DNA of 64,000 nt from Halichoerus grypus (taxonomy: Eukaryota > Chordata > Mammalia > Carnivora > Phocidae), in assembly GCF_964656455.1 (NCBI RefSeq), contig NC_135715.1:172824437-172888436 (forward strand). Reading direction: 5' to 3'. Within the stretch, counting starts at the first letter, position 1; every line of letters starts with the position of its first letter. Made by a program: the position numbers and the translations under genes. This document shows positions 11,780 through 23,965 of this stretch, in pieces. The notes under the pieces are model-generated. The model made no database searches. It was not told the DNA's origin and was given only the letters and a program-made list of their open reading frames with translations.

Positions 11780-12140
11780 TATATCTGTTAGGGTACTTTC
11801 TACTGGAGGTAACAGAAGACTGCACTAGAAATGGCTAAAGAGTTGGCAGTTATTTGTTACAACAAGAAGGCCAAAGAGAGGGCAATGCCAGGATGAATCA
11901 GTGACTAACTGCCCTTGTCAAGGACCCAGGTGCTTCCTCTCTCTCTTGCTCTGCCCGTCTTCTGCAAGAGCTCACTGGGTGGTTATAAGATGATTCTGTA
12001 GTCCCAGGAGTTGCCCGCAAAAATGACCACATTCAGTGAAGAATAGGGAGTGTTTTCCTCCACTTGGCCTTTCTGGAAGAGGGTGACTTTAAAGGAGCTG
12101 AGAAGAAGTTCTATGACTCCTACCATTAGGAAATAAATAA
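11780..12140. mobile_element. Possible ancient LTR/MER repeat, heavily diverged
   Basis: The opening 'GGAGGTAACAGAAGACTGCA' and the following order of segments faintly recall an old antisense LTR-class repeat. There is no boundary, duplication or reading frame to confirm it, so this is a weak call. Confidence 0.28.
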
Positions 12141-12310
12141 AGAACTAAAGTCCAGCTAAGCTTCCAGCCGCCAGTTTTCCAGCGAAGCAGGAATGCTCAG
12201 GACACCACGACTTCAGTCTTTCACTATCCTGTCTATAAGGATTCTCCGTCAGGGTCTCAGTAGCAAACAGATGGTACACTCAAATTAGGAAAACCTGAGA
12301 AGAGTTTAAT

Positions 12311-12523
12311 AAAACAACCATTTTATTTTAAGGATCATATTTATTTATTTGAGATAGAGAGTGAGAGAGAGCACGAGCAGCAGAGGGAGAGAGAGAAGCA
12401 GGCTCCCCACTGAACAGGGAGCCCGATGTGGGACTCAATCCCAGGACCCTGGGATCATGATCTGAGTTGAAGGCAGACACTTAACCAACTGAGCCACCCA
12501 GGTGCCCCAAAACAACCATTTTA
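12311..12523 (-). mobile_element. Can-SINE, antisense, with perfect target duplications
   Basis: Body 12326-12508 runs from the complemented tail (ATTTATTTATTTGAGA) to the complemented head (GAGCCACCCAGGTGCCCC). Direct repeats AAAACAACCATTTTA lie at 12311-12325 and 12509-12523. Confidence 0.97.
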
Positions 12524-12670
12524 AATGATGTGGGCAGCATGTGCGGAAGCCACAGAATATAGTTTATACCCCAGGGTTTCCCCAATCCCTCCTGCTTCCC
12601 CCACACACACTTGAGAGCAGGGAGGAGGGAAGAGAATAGATCTAGAACCTAGAAGGAGAGAGGCACATGG

Positions 12671-12735
12671 AGCAAGTTTTTCTGTAAAGGGCCGGAAAGT
12701 AAATATTTCAGCCTTTTCAGGCTTCTACCACCTGC
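12671..12735. mobile_element. hAT-Charlie-type fragment
   Basis: 'TTTTTCTGTAAAGGGCCGG' and 'AAGTAAATATTTCAGCCTTT' are a conserved block of a non-autonomous mammalian hAT transposon (MER20-like in my recall). Only about 60 bp is recognisable. Confidence 0.6.
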
Positions 12736-13894
12736 AGATGGTAGCCAGGGGCTTGTTAGAACATCCCTTCTGCAAAGGAAGGAGAGAAAATGGGGTGAAA
12801 TCTATCTCAGAGGTATCTGCTCCTCATCTCTCTGCATGTGAAAGCTTTGAGGGCAGCACTTCATATTGTCATAGATCTCACAGGACCTAGTACGGTGTCT
12901 TGTGCATGACATGCCATCAGTATTTTTGGAATAAAAGAATGAATTTTGCCAGTGGCATTTTCTTTGGATCACTGAAAAATGTTCTGGATAATACTTCAGA
13001 ATTTGCATCTTAGTTAACAATGCCTTGTAGATCTTCTATTTAAAATTTTTTAAAACTTTTTTTTTTATCATTGCTCTTAATCATTGAAGCGCAGTTTTTA
13101 AAATTAAGCAGTGGTATCAATTTCTGGATCTAATCAAGACGTACCAGGAGAAGAACTACTGTGTCAGATTACCTGCCATTTTTACTGTTAATGACTTAAT
13201 TGCGGGATGACTACCAACATGTTTGGCTGAGTTCATACCTTTGCAAAGCACCATCTCATGTAGCATAACAAACAGAAGTAAAACTAAGGTAATACTCAAA
13301 AATCCCAGCAAGATTTTCCATCCAAAATATTCCCTCTACAGTCACAAGCTTCTTATTGCCCACCTCTCTCTGTTCTTATTGACCAAAATTCCTCTTTGAT
13401 CTCATCAGGACCTTCAGTACCTCAATTCTGATTTTCTCTCTCACACTGTTGGCCTCCCTTTGGTGTCAATTGCCTCCTGCCAAATGGAAGCCAGAGTTCG
13501 TCTTTCCAACAGGAATGTCTCATGTTCAAGAATCCCTTATATCCCTTGATCTTCCATTCATGACAATTTCCTCAACTTCAGTCCTGCAGTATCTTATTCC
13601 AAGTAGTCAAGCATTATTGGAGAAACTGACAAAATTGTTATGTGCAAATACATACCAAATAGTTTGAGTTTATTCCTTTTTTTTATTATTTTATAAAGTC
13701 TGTTGTTTCTTTTTTTTTCTCCTACTGAAACTTTCACATACTGCAGTTTTCAATCTTGCTGTTCCTCACCCCCCTGGATGGATCATCTGATTAAGTAGAT
13801 TTAAATCATCTGGTATTAACTCCCTCATCTTTTTTTTTAAACTTCAAAACTACACTCTCTCCGAGAATGATGTGCCTTCTAGTGTCACCAAAAC
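12736..13894. other. Unassigned non-coding stretch
   Basis: No gene recognised. T-runs occur near 13055-13068 and 13677-13720. The frames near 12802-13020 (minus) and 13449-13667 (plus) have no family resemblance. Confidence 0.45.
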
Positions 13895-14125
13895 TACTGT
13901 TGCATTTCTTTTTTTAAAAAAAAGGTTCTATTTATTTATTTGAGAGGGAGAGAATGAGAGAGAGAGAGCACACGAGAGGGGGAAGGGTCAGAGAGAGAAG
14001 CAGACTCCCTGATGAGCAGGGTGCCCGAAGCAGGACTTGATCTTGGGACTCCAGGCTCATGACCTGAGCCGAAGGCAGTTGCTTAACCAACTGAGCCACC
14101 CAGGCGCCCCTATTGTTTCATTTCT
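13895..14125 (-). mobile_element. Can-SINE, antisense
   Basis: Body about 13910-14110 with complemented tail ATTTATTTATTTGAGA and complemented head GAGCCACCCAGGCGCCCC. Flanks TACTGTTGCATTTCT (13895-13909) and TATTGTTTCATTTCT (14111-14125) agree at 13 of 15 positions, an aged target duplication. Confidence 0.94.
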
Positions 14126-14156
14126 AATTCCATCCTTTTTCCTGTTCTAAGACCTT

Positions 14157-14552
14157 ATATATTAGTTTTCTAGGGCACGACTGAGTAGCTTGAACAACAG
14201 AAATTAATTTTCTCAGGTTCTGGAGGCTGGAAGTCCAAGACCTATAGATTGGCAGGTTGGAGTCCTCTGATACTTCTCTCCTTGGCTTGGGGTTGTGTCT
14301 TCCCAAGGTCCTATGACCATGGTCCTTCCCTCTGTGTGCTGTGCGTTGTGTGCATTGTTGGTGTCCCTCTGTATATCCTAATCTCTTCTTATAAGAGCAC
14401 CAGTCAGATTGAATTAGGCCCCACCCTAACTGCCTCATTTTAATTAATCACATCTTTAAAGGGCCTATCTTCATGATGCAACACATTCTGAGATACTGGG
14501 GGTTAGGGCTTCAACTGGTGAATTTCAGGAAAACATAATTCAGTCTATAATA
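14157..14552 (-). mobile_element. MaLR (MLT1-like) solo LTR, antisense
   Basis: Read on the minus strand it gives 'GACTGAATTATGTTTTCCTG', 'GGTGGGGCCTAATTCAATC', 'GACTGGTGCTCTTATAAGA' and the terminal 'AACTAATA', the usual order of an ERVL-MaLR LTR. Both LTR ends seem present and no internal region adjoins, so it is a solo LTR. The 104-codon minus frame inside it is not a gene. Confidence 0.8.
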
Positions 14553-14601
14553 CCTTGCAATTTCACTTATAATCATGCTCCTCTGTAAAACATGATGACG
14601 T

Positions 14602-14619
14602 ACACACACACACACACAC
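14602..14619. repeat. (AC)9 microsatellite
   Basis: Nine dinucleotide units, uninterrupted. Confidence 0.9.
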
Positions 14620-14689
14620 CTTTTATCCCCCATTCTTTACCAGTTTCTTATGGGTTTGCTAATGGATCTATCCTAAAGATAAACTCTCT

Positions 14690-14880
14690 CTTGTTCCTGT
14701 CCCTTGCTCACATATTTCTCCCAGCCTAGAATACTCTCTTGTCTCCAGTAACTTAAGTCCAACTCCTATTTCAAGTACCAATGCAATTTTACCTCCTAAA
14801 TCATCCTTTTCCAACTCCCCTAAACATCAGCAAGGATTCTCTCACCCAAATTCCTGTGATCTTTACCTCTACTCCTATCT
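14690..14880 (+). mobile_element. Probable diverged L2 fragment
   Basis: 'CCCAGCCTAGAATACTCTC' followed by 'CCAACTCCTATTTCAAGTAC' and 'TCCTAAATCATCCTTTTCC' has the order of the L2 segment before the 3' UTR. Weak, no sharp limits. Confidence 0.42.
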
Positions 14881-16980
14881 GCCTTAAACTTGAAAATTGC
14901 ATATATAGGTCCTGCCAACCTAAGTAGATTTGAAACCCCTTAACGAGTTTGCAATTTACAACATATAATGGAGAAAATGAAAAGTTACTACTTACGATGT
15001 GATGTTAGGAATCGAGACTGGAAAGATGAAAATTGCTCTTCCTAATAGAGCAAGAAGAATTTGGAGTTCTTGAAGGCAGCCTGAGAGGGAAGAATGAGGA
15101 AGAGAGAGAAAGATAAAACACAGAGTGGGAAAAGTGAGGATGCTATATAGTCTGGCAGTGCTAGTGACAAAAGTACTAGTGATAGAACGCCAGAAGTCCT
15201 TTAAGAGTGGCAACATCACCTTCTAAGTGGTTAGCACTCTTGAGAGGTAAATGTTTCTATCTCTGCAAACTTTCGCTCAGATGACTATATTTGTGGGTTC
15301 CGTCTGTATGTAAATCAAGGAAAGGGACTGAATTTCATGTCTGCATTGAGTTATTATGGAAGAAGGACAACCCAATCAGCATGCTGGAATGACTTCCTAA
15401 ACGGAACACGTGCAGCAAAAGCAGGATATTGGAATCAGAGGTAAGCATGAAAGCATAAGCCATCTAAGAATTCACAAACATACTGAAAAAGGAATTGGAC
15501 ATTTTTAAAGTTTTATTACAAAACATTTTCACCATGCAAAACAAGTAGAGAGATGAACCCAGTGAATATCCATGTACACACCAGCCAGCCTAAGAAAAAC
15601 ATTACCAATATATTTAAAACTTGCTGTGTCTCTTCTCCAATAACGTCTTCCTCCTACTCCACTCTGAATGTGACCTCCATCTTCAGTGTTTTAGTTAACA
15701 TCCCCAAAGGCATTGGACTTTCCATAAGGAGCAAAATGGGGTTCAGTTCTATGTTGTCTACATCTAAGGGAAAGGTAATTCTGACGTGTAGGTTATAAAT
15801 GTAGAATCCCTTTGTGCATTCCCAGTGCCAAGCAGACTGATATATAATGGGTGCGTATCAGATACTCAAAAATATATACTAATACACACAGAGACACTTA
15901 AAACATTTAAATAGAAGACATTTTATTTATAAATATAACATAAATACATATCTTGAATATTTGTTCTCTAGGTATTTCAGGTTTATTCAACTCTATTTCA
16001 TTTTAAAAAATAAACACAAATCAATACATTCATTAAAAACAGTCTTATTTGGAGCTTAAGAAAACTTAACTATGTAATATACTCTGTGATTTCCCCGAAA
16101 GCCACTAAACCAATTTTCTTTTTGGCACTAGACATCCAATTACAACATTTAAAATTGAAAGTTCAAATTGCTTTGGGTTTTCTGCTCATTTGCCATAAAT
16201 TTTGAAGCTCATGTTTTTCTGAAATCTCTCTATATCACAGAGTCATATTAGCACCATTATCCATTGTTTGAGGTCATCTAAGACATTATTTTTCTTTGTG
16301 AGCATAATATTTTTATTAGCAGATATCACATTTAGAATATTGGGCTGAAGGATAGGAAACACAAAAATCACTTATTTTCAAGTTTGTCCAGTGTGTTTGG
16401 GGAAGAATACTTAATTCTCTTTCTTTTAAAAGATGATCCCAGCAACCCCTGAAATATATCTTTAAACACTGAAGCAGGAAATAAGCAGTGTTCTTATCTT
16501 AGGAGCTTCTGTTGTATGATTGCTGATAAACGCACTGCTGTTCCTGAAGGTGATTTTCAAAGTCAGGGCTCCATGCATCCATAAAGGATTAGTGCATTCA
16601 GAGGAATCTGAAAAACCAAGCTCCAAAGAAAAAGAGAACTTGACTCTTTACTGCAACATGATGACTTTCAGGAATCTTATAAATTTACTGCACTAAGTAA
16701 ACCACTGTGCACTTAAGGAAATGTGGAAAGTGTAGGTATTACACTGAGGATGCTTGGGACCAAAGGTCTACTAAGCAGGCATCATCTTTCCACAGAACAC
16801 TCACAAGAAATAAGGCACCTATAAGGAGGAGGCCATTTCTGGGCTTGGAATGGTTAGAGGAGGCTTTGGGTTTTTGGTCCCAAGATATTAAAGGAGGAAG
16901 TGGGACTCTAATTTGAGATTTTAGGATAGATGATGTTTAGGTGTAGAGAAGAGTCGTAATTCCCAAGAGCCTAAAGTTTG
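14881..16980. other. Unassigned non-coding stretch, about 2.1 kb
   Basis: No gene or firm repeat. 15500-15610 loosely resembles a dispersed mammalian repeat, and 16000-16400 is AT-rich unique sequence of the kind that can hold conserved non-coding elements, which cannot be judged from one genome. Confidence 0.4.
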
Positions 16981-16984
16981 TGTC

Positions 16985-17185
16985 AGAAGGAGTCTAAATA
17001 AACTGGCTTAGCCGGAATGAAGGATGCTTCAGTTGCAGTACAAAGAGGTAGGTAGCATGGGAAAAGCAGGTTGGAGCTAGAGTGTGGGGCCTAGAAGGCC
17101 AACTTGACAGCAAACAATAGAGAATCTTTTTTTTTTTTGGCCAGGGGAGGAACATGATGAAAAAATAACATTTTAGGGGTATACA
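16985..17185 (-). mobile_element. Probable L2 fragment, antisense
   Basis: 'GGGGCCTAGAAGGCCAACTT', a T-run, 'GGGGAGGAACATGATG' and 'AATAACATTTTAGGGG' follow the antisense L2 segment upstream of the 3' UTR. Diverged. Confidence 0.45.
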
Positions 17186-17256
17186 GAAAAAACATAGTGG
17201 AATGAAAATACGTAAGTCATATTTTTCATATTCCTTCCTTTTCTTATGGGATAATG

Positions 17257-17347
17257 ATCACTCTTGGGTTCCCAGGTATCACAAAACAAAATAGTCACAC
17301 CTGGGTTCCCACAAGAGTGATACCTAGGAACCCAAAACAAAATAGTC
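17257..17347. repeat. Compact palindrome with interleaved direct repeats
   Basis: Inverted arms 17264-17282 and 17317-17335 match at 18 of 19 positions. A second inverted pair, ATCACTCTTG at 17257-17266 and its complement at 17312-17321, overlaps it. AAAACAAAATAGTC occurs perfectly at 17283-17296 and 17334-17347. No transposon family is recognised. Confidence 0.9.
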
Positions 17348-17619
17348 TTCGACTCCTCATTAAAACTCCTACTCCACAGTCATCAGGTCCTCATTGCAGT
17401 GCCTCAACACCTAGCATACGATATAGTCTCTTAATACGGAATAAATATATGAGTGATGGAACGGATTATGTTTCTCATACCCTTCCTCTCCTTTCCTTTT
17501 CTGTTCAAGCCTTTCCACTTGGGCTTCTGTGCTAGTTTCTCTTCCTTCCAATCCATACTCCTTACGGCAACCAGAACTACTGTCCAAAAGCACAATAACA
17601 ATCATGGCACAATCTTGTT

Positions 17620-17842
17620 AAAAAAAAAAAAAAAAAAACACAAGGGGCACCTGGGTGGCTCAGATGGTTAAGCAGCAACTCTTGATTTCGGTTCAGGTCC
17701 AGATCTCAGGGTCGTGAGATGGAGCCCCATGTGGGGCTCCGAGCTGGGCGTGGAGTCTGCTTGATATTCTCTCTCCCTCCCTCTCCCTCTGCCCGTCCCT
17801 CCCTGCTCTTGCTCTCTCTCTTTAAAAAAAAAAAAAAAAAAA
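17620..17842 (+). mobile_element. Can-SINE flanked by A-runs
   Basis: Body from about 17645 (GGGGCACCTGGGTGGCTCAG) through a CT-rich segment to a long A-run ending near 17842. An A-run also precedes it (17620-17638), which suggests insertion at an A-rich target, with duplications hidden in the runs. The tail is nearly pure A with no AATAAA units. Confidence 0.95.
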
Positions 17843-18164
17843 TACAAAAAGTCTATAGATTCTTACATAAAAAACAAAGTACCAACTACTTAAAAGGACA
17901 AGGTTTTCTGGGATAGGACTCCACCCCCACCTATTACATCCTTCTGTTTGCTTCTGCTCCTGCGATCCAGTTAGCAACTTCCCTAATCACACTTACAGCA
18001 TTGCCACTGTTGTGAAAGTTAAATTGGTTTAAGCATATGAGTTGCTTACAAAAGCCCCTAGTGCAAGTTCTTAGTAAGTAGAAGTGGTTGTTACCGCTAT
18101 TATCAATGTTTATAGGTATTTTCCTTCCTGGTTTCTTAAGTACTCCTACTCTTGACAACTACTC
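17843..18164. other. Unassigned stretch
   Basis: No recognised gene or repeat; a minus frame at 17934-18158 lacks any family resemblance. Confidence 0.4.
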
Positions 18165-18330
18165 ACCACCTCATCTCCTGGTAAAATTCTACTTCTTCAA
18201 TAAAGCCCAGTTCTGATGCTGCCCTCATAGACTAAGGAACCTTTCCTAATGGCCCCGTCAAAATCTCTCTTCCCTCCACCTACCCAGACCTCTGTATATC
18301 TCATGTAGCACTTGACATATTCTACTAAAC
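18165..18330 (+). mobile_element. Probable L2 3' fragment
   Basis: 'CTTCTTCAATAAAGCCCAG', 'AGGAACCTTTCCTAATGGCC' and 'TCATGTAGCACTTGACAT' parallel the conserved L2 segment that encodes the ORF2 end and early 3' UTR. Confidence 0.55.
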
Positions 18331-19220
18331 AGCAGCCGGCTGGATGGAGCCTGCTCACACACATGAATTTGATGTGGAGCAAGATTCCAGGATGGTGAAG
18401 TGTCTGGATGAAGTTGACGCCAGTTCCACAACCTGTGGTTGGAGCAGCCATGGAGGCCATTCTCAGATACTGTGCTCATCCTTGTCATGCAGGCAGGAGG
18501 GAGACAGACGAGAATTAGAAAAATAATACCAGAAATATCATTTCATAAGGAGTAAGTTTGAAGTCATCTCGAGAGGAAGGAAAAGCTTTTTTGACTTCCA
18601 ACAAACTTGTACTCTCCTCAGAAGAAGACAAATACTGTGGTGAGTTGTGCTGGCTCTTACATAATTCATCAGGACATTGGGTGAATCCTGACTTTCCACC
18701 TCAATGTTGGGAAAACTGAACTGTCTCCCTCTTTTACCCCACCAAGAGACCTCAGCTGATCCACCAGTCCTTTGGAGTCAGCAAAACCAAGGTAGAGCAG
18801 CTAACTTTTGACCCAGACCTAAAGTCTGGAGTTTTATAAAACAAAAGAAAGAATTTTCTTTCTTGGTGGGGAATGGGGAAAGGGGAGACAGAACCACATA
18901 GGAAGGCTGGGAAGAGGGAAAAGTCAGAAACGGGATGTGTTCTAACCCCTGCTAGACCATCTTCATGTGTGTGGTACAAGGGATGAATAATTAGATGAAA
19001 TCACAGTTCTTAGCCCTGGTCTCCTTTCATGTTCTCCATTCAAGTGCATCCCACCCCATACCAGTCTCCATGGCATCTGTTCAAGCCTTCAGTAAAAGAG
19101 TTGCATGGATCTTCCTTTCAGTTCACTTCATGTTTGGTCTGAAGGGATGCAAGAAGTGGACAGCACCCAGTCCCTGACCCACCCAGAGGGTTCCGGCAAA
19201 GTTGAGCTGAGGCCCAAGCC
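18331..19220. other. Unassigned non-coding stretch
   Basis: No gene recognised; short frames on both strands overlap in antisense (18197-18526, 18752-19177) and are not called. Confidence 0.4.
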
Positions 19221-19443
19221 CATTGTAAATTTCTTTTTTCTTTTTAAAGATTTTTTTTATTTATTATTTGAGAGAGAGAGGGGCAGGGATGCAGGGACAT
19301 AGGGAGAGGGAGAGAGAGACTCTCAAGAAGACTCCCTGCCAAGCACAGAGCCGGATCCCACAGCCCTGAGACCATGACCTGAGAGGAAATCAAGAGTCAG
19401 ACACTTATCCCACCAAGCCACCCAGGAGCCCCCCACTGCAAAT
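19221..19443 (-). mobile_element. Can-SINE, antisense, degraded
   Basis: Body about 19232-19432: complemented tail TTTAAAGATTTTTTTTATTT, GA-rich middle, complemented head AAGCCACCCAGGAGCCCC. Flanks ATTGTAAATTT and ACTGCAAATTT agree at 9 of 11 bases. Head substitutions indicate an older copy. Confidence 0.92.
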
Positions 19444-20555
19444 TTGTAAGTGGGTCCACTTGCCACCCAGAAAGCATCACGAACCAACAGGCCTTCTGAG
19501 TTTCGTCTTCCAGGGATGGAGCCTTCCTGAAAATCACTGGGGGTGCAGAACCCCTACAAGTAACAAATCTTATCTTTTTATCTTTGCATTGCCTACCCCC
19601 GTGCAGATCATAGGTCCAGGGCCTTCCTCAATAAATGTTCTTTGAGTCGAGCTGGCTTTAAGGAGGCCCATGTGGAGATGAGGAAGAGCTGTGAGGAGGG
19701 ATTGGTGGCGTCAGTGACCCTCCGGGGTGTCCCTGCACCATGAGACCGCATGGAGTCCATCTCATGAATCAGCCTTTGCTTTCAGCCTCGCAGCAGGACC
19801 ATTTCATCTCGCTCCAGGAGGAAAAGGAGCCGTCTGTGTGGGTTTCCTGTTGGATGTGTTACAGGGCCACATTCCTTTGGGACTGCATCACTTTTTGACA
19901 CAGGGGGAGATGGGGAATTCACCTAGCCAAGCAGAAACTCCCATCTTCTAAAACTACCACGAAGGAGTCCTAAATCCCCCTAGAATTCACTTCCAGAGTT
20001 TCCCCATGTAATGACCGAGGGCATGCTTGAAAACGAAACCAGACACAGGAAGTTCACTGAGGTCCTCGTTTTTCTATCAGATTCTTCATTTTTTGAAGCC
20101 TGGATCCATGTTTCTTCCTGAGCCTGCTAAGGCTGGGTGCTTAGTAAATGCTTGATCATTTGGTTAGTGCTGCTAAGATTTTCTATGTATTTTCTATTAT
20201 TTGTCAATGTAGTCAAGTACTTATTTATGTGATATGACTTCAAAGTCCATGGGGTGGAGGGAGGGGGAGAGATCATTCAATAACTCTCAGTTGAATGAGT
20301 GAAAAATTCCTCAGCACCCAAATTAACTTCCCCTTGATCCAGCCGTGGGACTTAAAAGAGAGATACTCTTCACTCTTTTCTTATTTGTTAAATGTAAAAT
20401 GTTGACTTTGGAAAATTGAGACTTCCCTAAATCACATAACAAATAAGTCCACTCTATTTAGTTAATAAACATCTATTTATTCCCTTCTATTTGCAAAGCA
20501 CATACAAGGCTTTCAGGATGAGAGGACCACTTACAAATCTAAAAAACATTAGATT
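19444..20555. other. Unassigned non-coding stretch
   Basis: No gene recognised. A small L2/MIR-tail-like motif (CAATAAATGTTCTTTGAG) sits near 19630. The frame at 19727-19951 has no known homologue I can name. Confidence 0.4.
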
Positions 20556-20559
20556 TATG

Positions 20560-20770
20560 GTATGTATTCCAGCCCAGTTGCTTACTAGTTGTACGACTGC
20601 AGTCAAGTTAACGAACCTCTCTGAGCTTGTCTACCGTATATATAAAATGAGAATAATAATAAGTCCCACTCACAGGGCCACTGTGAGGATTAATTAAATA
20701 ATGTCTGGATTTTGCACAGACCTCCACCCATAATCAGGGCTTGATGAATAACACTATTATTACTGTTTTT
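20560..20770 (+). mobile_element. MIR element
   Basis: 'GCTTACTAGTTGTACGACTG', 'ACCTCTCTGAGCTTGTCT', 'AAAATGAGAATAATAATAAG' and 'TGTGAGGATTAATTAAATAA' follow sense MIR over about 210 bp, nearly full length. Confidence 0.88.
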
Positions 20771-21085
20771 ATTGTTCTGGGTTTTGTATCCGTTCTTCTT
20801 GCCATAATAACTGTTGAAAAAGCTTTCCTGAGGTAGTTACAGTGATTAACGCCCTGTATCAAATTACTTTAGCAGAGTAACTGCTTAGTCATCTGTCTGG
20901 GCTCTGAGGGACAGAAGACAGAGAATTTTTGACACTATCATGTAAACTTGGGATAGAAAAGCGCTGGCGAAGGATCACACCACCGGACATTAGGAAGACT
21001 GTGGGTGTCAGAGCAAAGTGGACTCACCCAGAAAAAGCCAGTGGCCACTGAGAACACATCTATGGATTATGTCCTTTGTTTAGGT

Positions 21086-21357
21086 CCAGAAAGAGTTGCT
21101 TTTTTTTTTTTTTAAAGATTTATTTATTTATGTGAGAGAGAGAGAGCATGCGCTCACGTGGGGGAGGGGGCAGAGGGAGAGGCAGAGAGAAATTCCAAGC
21201 AGACTTCTCGCTGAGTGCAAAGCCCTACAGGGGGCACAGAGCCCAACACAGCGCTTAACCTGGGGCTCAGTCTCACGACCCTGAGACCATGACCTGAGCC
21301 AAAACCAAGAGTCAGACGTTTAACCAACTGTACCACCCAAGTGCCCCCAGAAAGAGT
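21086..21357 (-). mobile_element. Can-SINE, antisense, with target duplications
   Basis: Body about 21097-21346, longer than most here (about 250 bp) because of an extra segment in the middle near 21225-21255. Direct repeats CCAGAAAGAGT lie at 21086-21096 and 21347-21357. The 62- and 78-codon frames across it are SINE translations. Confidence 0.96.
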
Positions 21358-23784
21358 CACTCTTGAACAAACATTGTCATCCATGGGCACTTCCTATCCT
21401 CCTCCATGAAGTTCTTCAGGTTTGGGGAGAAGTAGATAGAATTGCTTTATATGGTGTCTACCACTGTCTCCTTCCTTTTTCTCACTTAAAGGGAATTCTG
21501 TAGGAATGAAATTTGAGGTCAAAGCACATAAGCATTTAAGACATTGCTTTTCTTCAAATCCTTGAACAAATATTAACTCATTCATCATCTCATTACCCCT
21601 GAGAGTTGGGAAAGCAGAGTCCAAATAGGGGTTGGAATGTTCTAATCCCATCCATAAATTACAGTGCTTACAAGATTTGTTAACTGAAGAGTTTCAGATT
21701 TTAGGAAGCTTTTCTGAACATGATCTCTCAATTGCTATCATAGGATTTGCTCAAAATGCATTTGCAAAGAGAAAAAATAATTTTAATGCCACGTTGCCAT
21801 GATAATGGCACCAGCCATCTCACAAGTGAAAGGAGAGAGGCATGGAGGAGGGGCGAGAGGAAGAAAGAAAGAAGGAAGGGCCAAGAGGAGGAGAATCCCC
21901 TTCCTATTTCAGATTTATGCTAAACAACTAGTTTGCTACATTTTAAGTGGGAAAAATGTTAGTTGAAAAGATATTTGTCAGCCGCAAACTTGAAAGTAAA
22001 GCATGGCAAAGATTTGCACTGTGTATGTTCAAATTGCAGCATGAGCAGCACGTCGTGCAATTGAAGGTCATTTCAAAAACAGCAGTGTAAGAGATGGGGC
22101 ACTTAGAACAGGAATGGAGGTTAAAAACTTAGAAGATTGGCTAATCCTTGTTCATGATTGCTGGGGTGTGTCTGGGTTCAGAACATTTTATAAAGTGTCC
22201 TATGCAGTTATGGGAAAGAGATCTCAAATTCTTAAGGATCACTGTGGGCCTCACTGTGGGGATCACTAGGAACCCCCCAACCAGTTTCTCTATGCCAGTA
22301 TGGCATACCTTACTCTTGCCACGGGACCCGTGGCCTTGCTTTGTGATTTCCCCATTGTCCTAGAGAGCCTCGAAATGCTCCAGATTTCCCCCTTTCTTTC
22401 TGTTCTTTCCACATCCCTTGCCCATCTCAAACCTTTCCTCTTTTTAGGATTTTGCTGATACTACAGAGAAATGGGCTGGGAATAACAAACATGGAGAGTT
22501 ATGCAGTTGACAGAAATTTAAAGTTCCATAGTCATTGTCCTGAGTATGTAGAGAAGTCTTTTGTTACAGATTATGATGTTCATGAAGGGTCTCCCTCCTC
22601 TGATGAAACATCAGTAAAGTCCTGGCCCCCGCTCTGTCGTTAAGGGAAAGCCCAAGTCTGGGAGTAACAGTAGAATGGGTCATGGGAAATTTACATGTCC
22701 CTAAGACTAATGGGCATAATTTACATATCAAGGGAGCTCCAGATTGATGATCTCCAATTCAGTGTGTCCCTTTGGTCCCTGAAGAGATCACCTGAGGTTG
22801 GAGGTGATGATGAAGAGGAGGTAATGTAACATAAACACGTCTTTTCTCTATCCCACTTAATCTGTTCTACCTGACCAGAGAGGGGATCAGCCGTACTGTT
22901 TTGTACTGTTTCTCCAGCTGGGTAGGTGAGCACATACTGAGGGTCCTTACTGCCTAATGGCTCACAATGATGGTGCTTTTCAAAGTCCTTGCGAGAGCCA
23001 GGAAGCACATTTGCCCACCACCATTTCTGATAAGTACATCCCCACCTTCCCTGAACAGATGATGCACTGGACCCTAGTGAAGCTTCAGACATTAAGGATA
23101 TTGTCCCAAAGTCATCAAGAGAGAGGGAGATATGACTTGGGCACTCCATGTTACAGGTGAGCCCTCTGAGAGTGACTACCCAGTCCTCCTGCAGTAACCG
23201 ACCTCTGCCCTCCCTCTTCCCACATCATATTCATCTTTAGAGCCCTACTTCATTTCCTATTCCTGATTCTCTTCCCCTAGATGCCCAGTGGCTGGTTCTT
23301 CTCACATATAGTGCAAATTCCGGATAGAGGCTCAGGCTGAAAGGCAGTGGCTTTCATGTCTGCCCTATCTCAGAGAGGAATGAGATCCAGGCTCAAAAGA
23401 AGGGTGAGCTCTGGTTCTGTGGATGGGAGAGACAATAATGGGCAACACCCTGGGGTGGGGCTGGGTTTCTCCCGCCATTCCTAAAATCATCCACAGCTCA
23501 CCACAAAGAGGCATCATTTCCTACTGAAGTCCATGCCATTAGCACCATCTGAGAAGTCTATATTCCTCTTATTAACAGGACTTTGACCGTGATACAGGTA
23601 AATGATAATCTTCACCTCGCTATGCTGAGTCTGAATCTAACCCTTCCATGACTGGAGTCTCCTAATAAAGTCTCCTCACATTAATGAAAAATGAAGGATG
23701 CAAGTGTAAATCACACCTCTCTAACATAAAGTTTTCTCACTTGACACGCATTACCTTTTACCAGTCACAATTATAAGAATAAGA
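21358..23784. other. Repeat-poor stretch, about 2.4 kb
   Basis: No gene or confident repeat. A GA-rich patch lies at 21833-21895. The 142-codon minus frame (22721-23149) was examined: serine-rich C-terminal half, no signal peptide, no recognised motif. It is treated as chance. Confidence 0.4.
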
Positions 23785-23965
23785 GAAAACATGCATCACC
23801 TCACTTGCGCCTCACAGAAATTCCACAAGGAAGGTGTCTTCATTTCTAGAGAAAGATACTGAACTCAGACACTTAAGTCACTTGTTCAAAGTCACACCAC
23901 TTTCCCCGGCAGATCTGATTTGGAAGCCAGATCCATCTGATTATGTTGTCTCTGGTATGTTCCAT
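23785..23965 (-). mobile_element. MIR element, antisense
   Basis: 'GAAAGATACTGAACTCAGA', 'TCACTTGTTCAAAGTCACAC' and 'TTGGAAGCCAGATCCATCTG' match antisense MIR in order. Confidence 0.75.

Noticed and set aside
14157..14552. An endogenous retrovirus with genes
   Set aside because: Only solo LTRs or LTR fragments occur (14.2, 32.3, 33.5, 50.8, 51.3, 55.4 kb); no gag, pol or env sequence adjoins any of them.
14924..17000. CRISPR-like or bacterial features anywhere in the window
   Set aside because: No regularly spaced repeats, operons or ribosome-binding sites; all evidence is mammalian.
22721..23149. 142-codon minus-strand frame with a serine-rich C-terminal half
   Set aside because: No family resemblance and no splice or promoter context; a plus-strand frame overlaps it. 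Would need cross-species codon conservation to be reconsidered.
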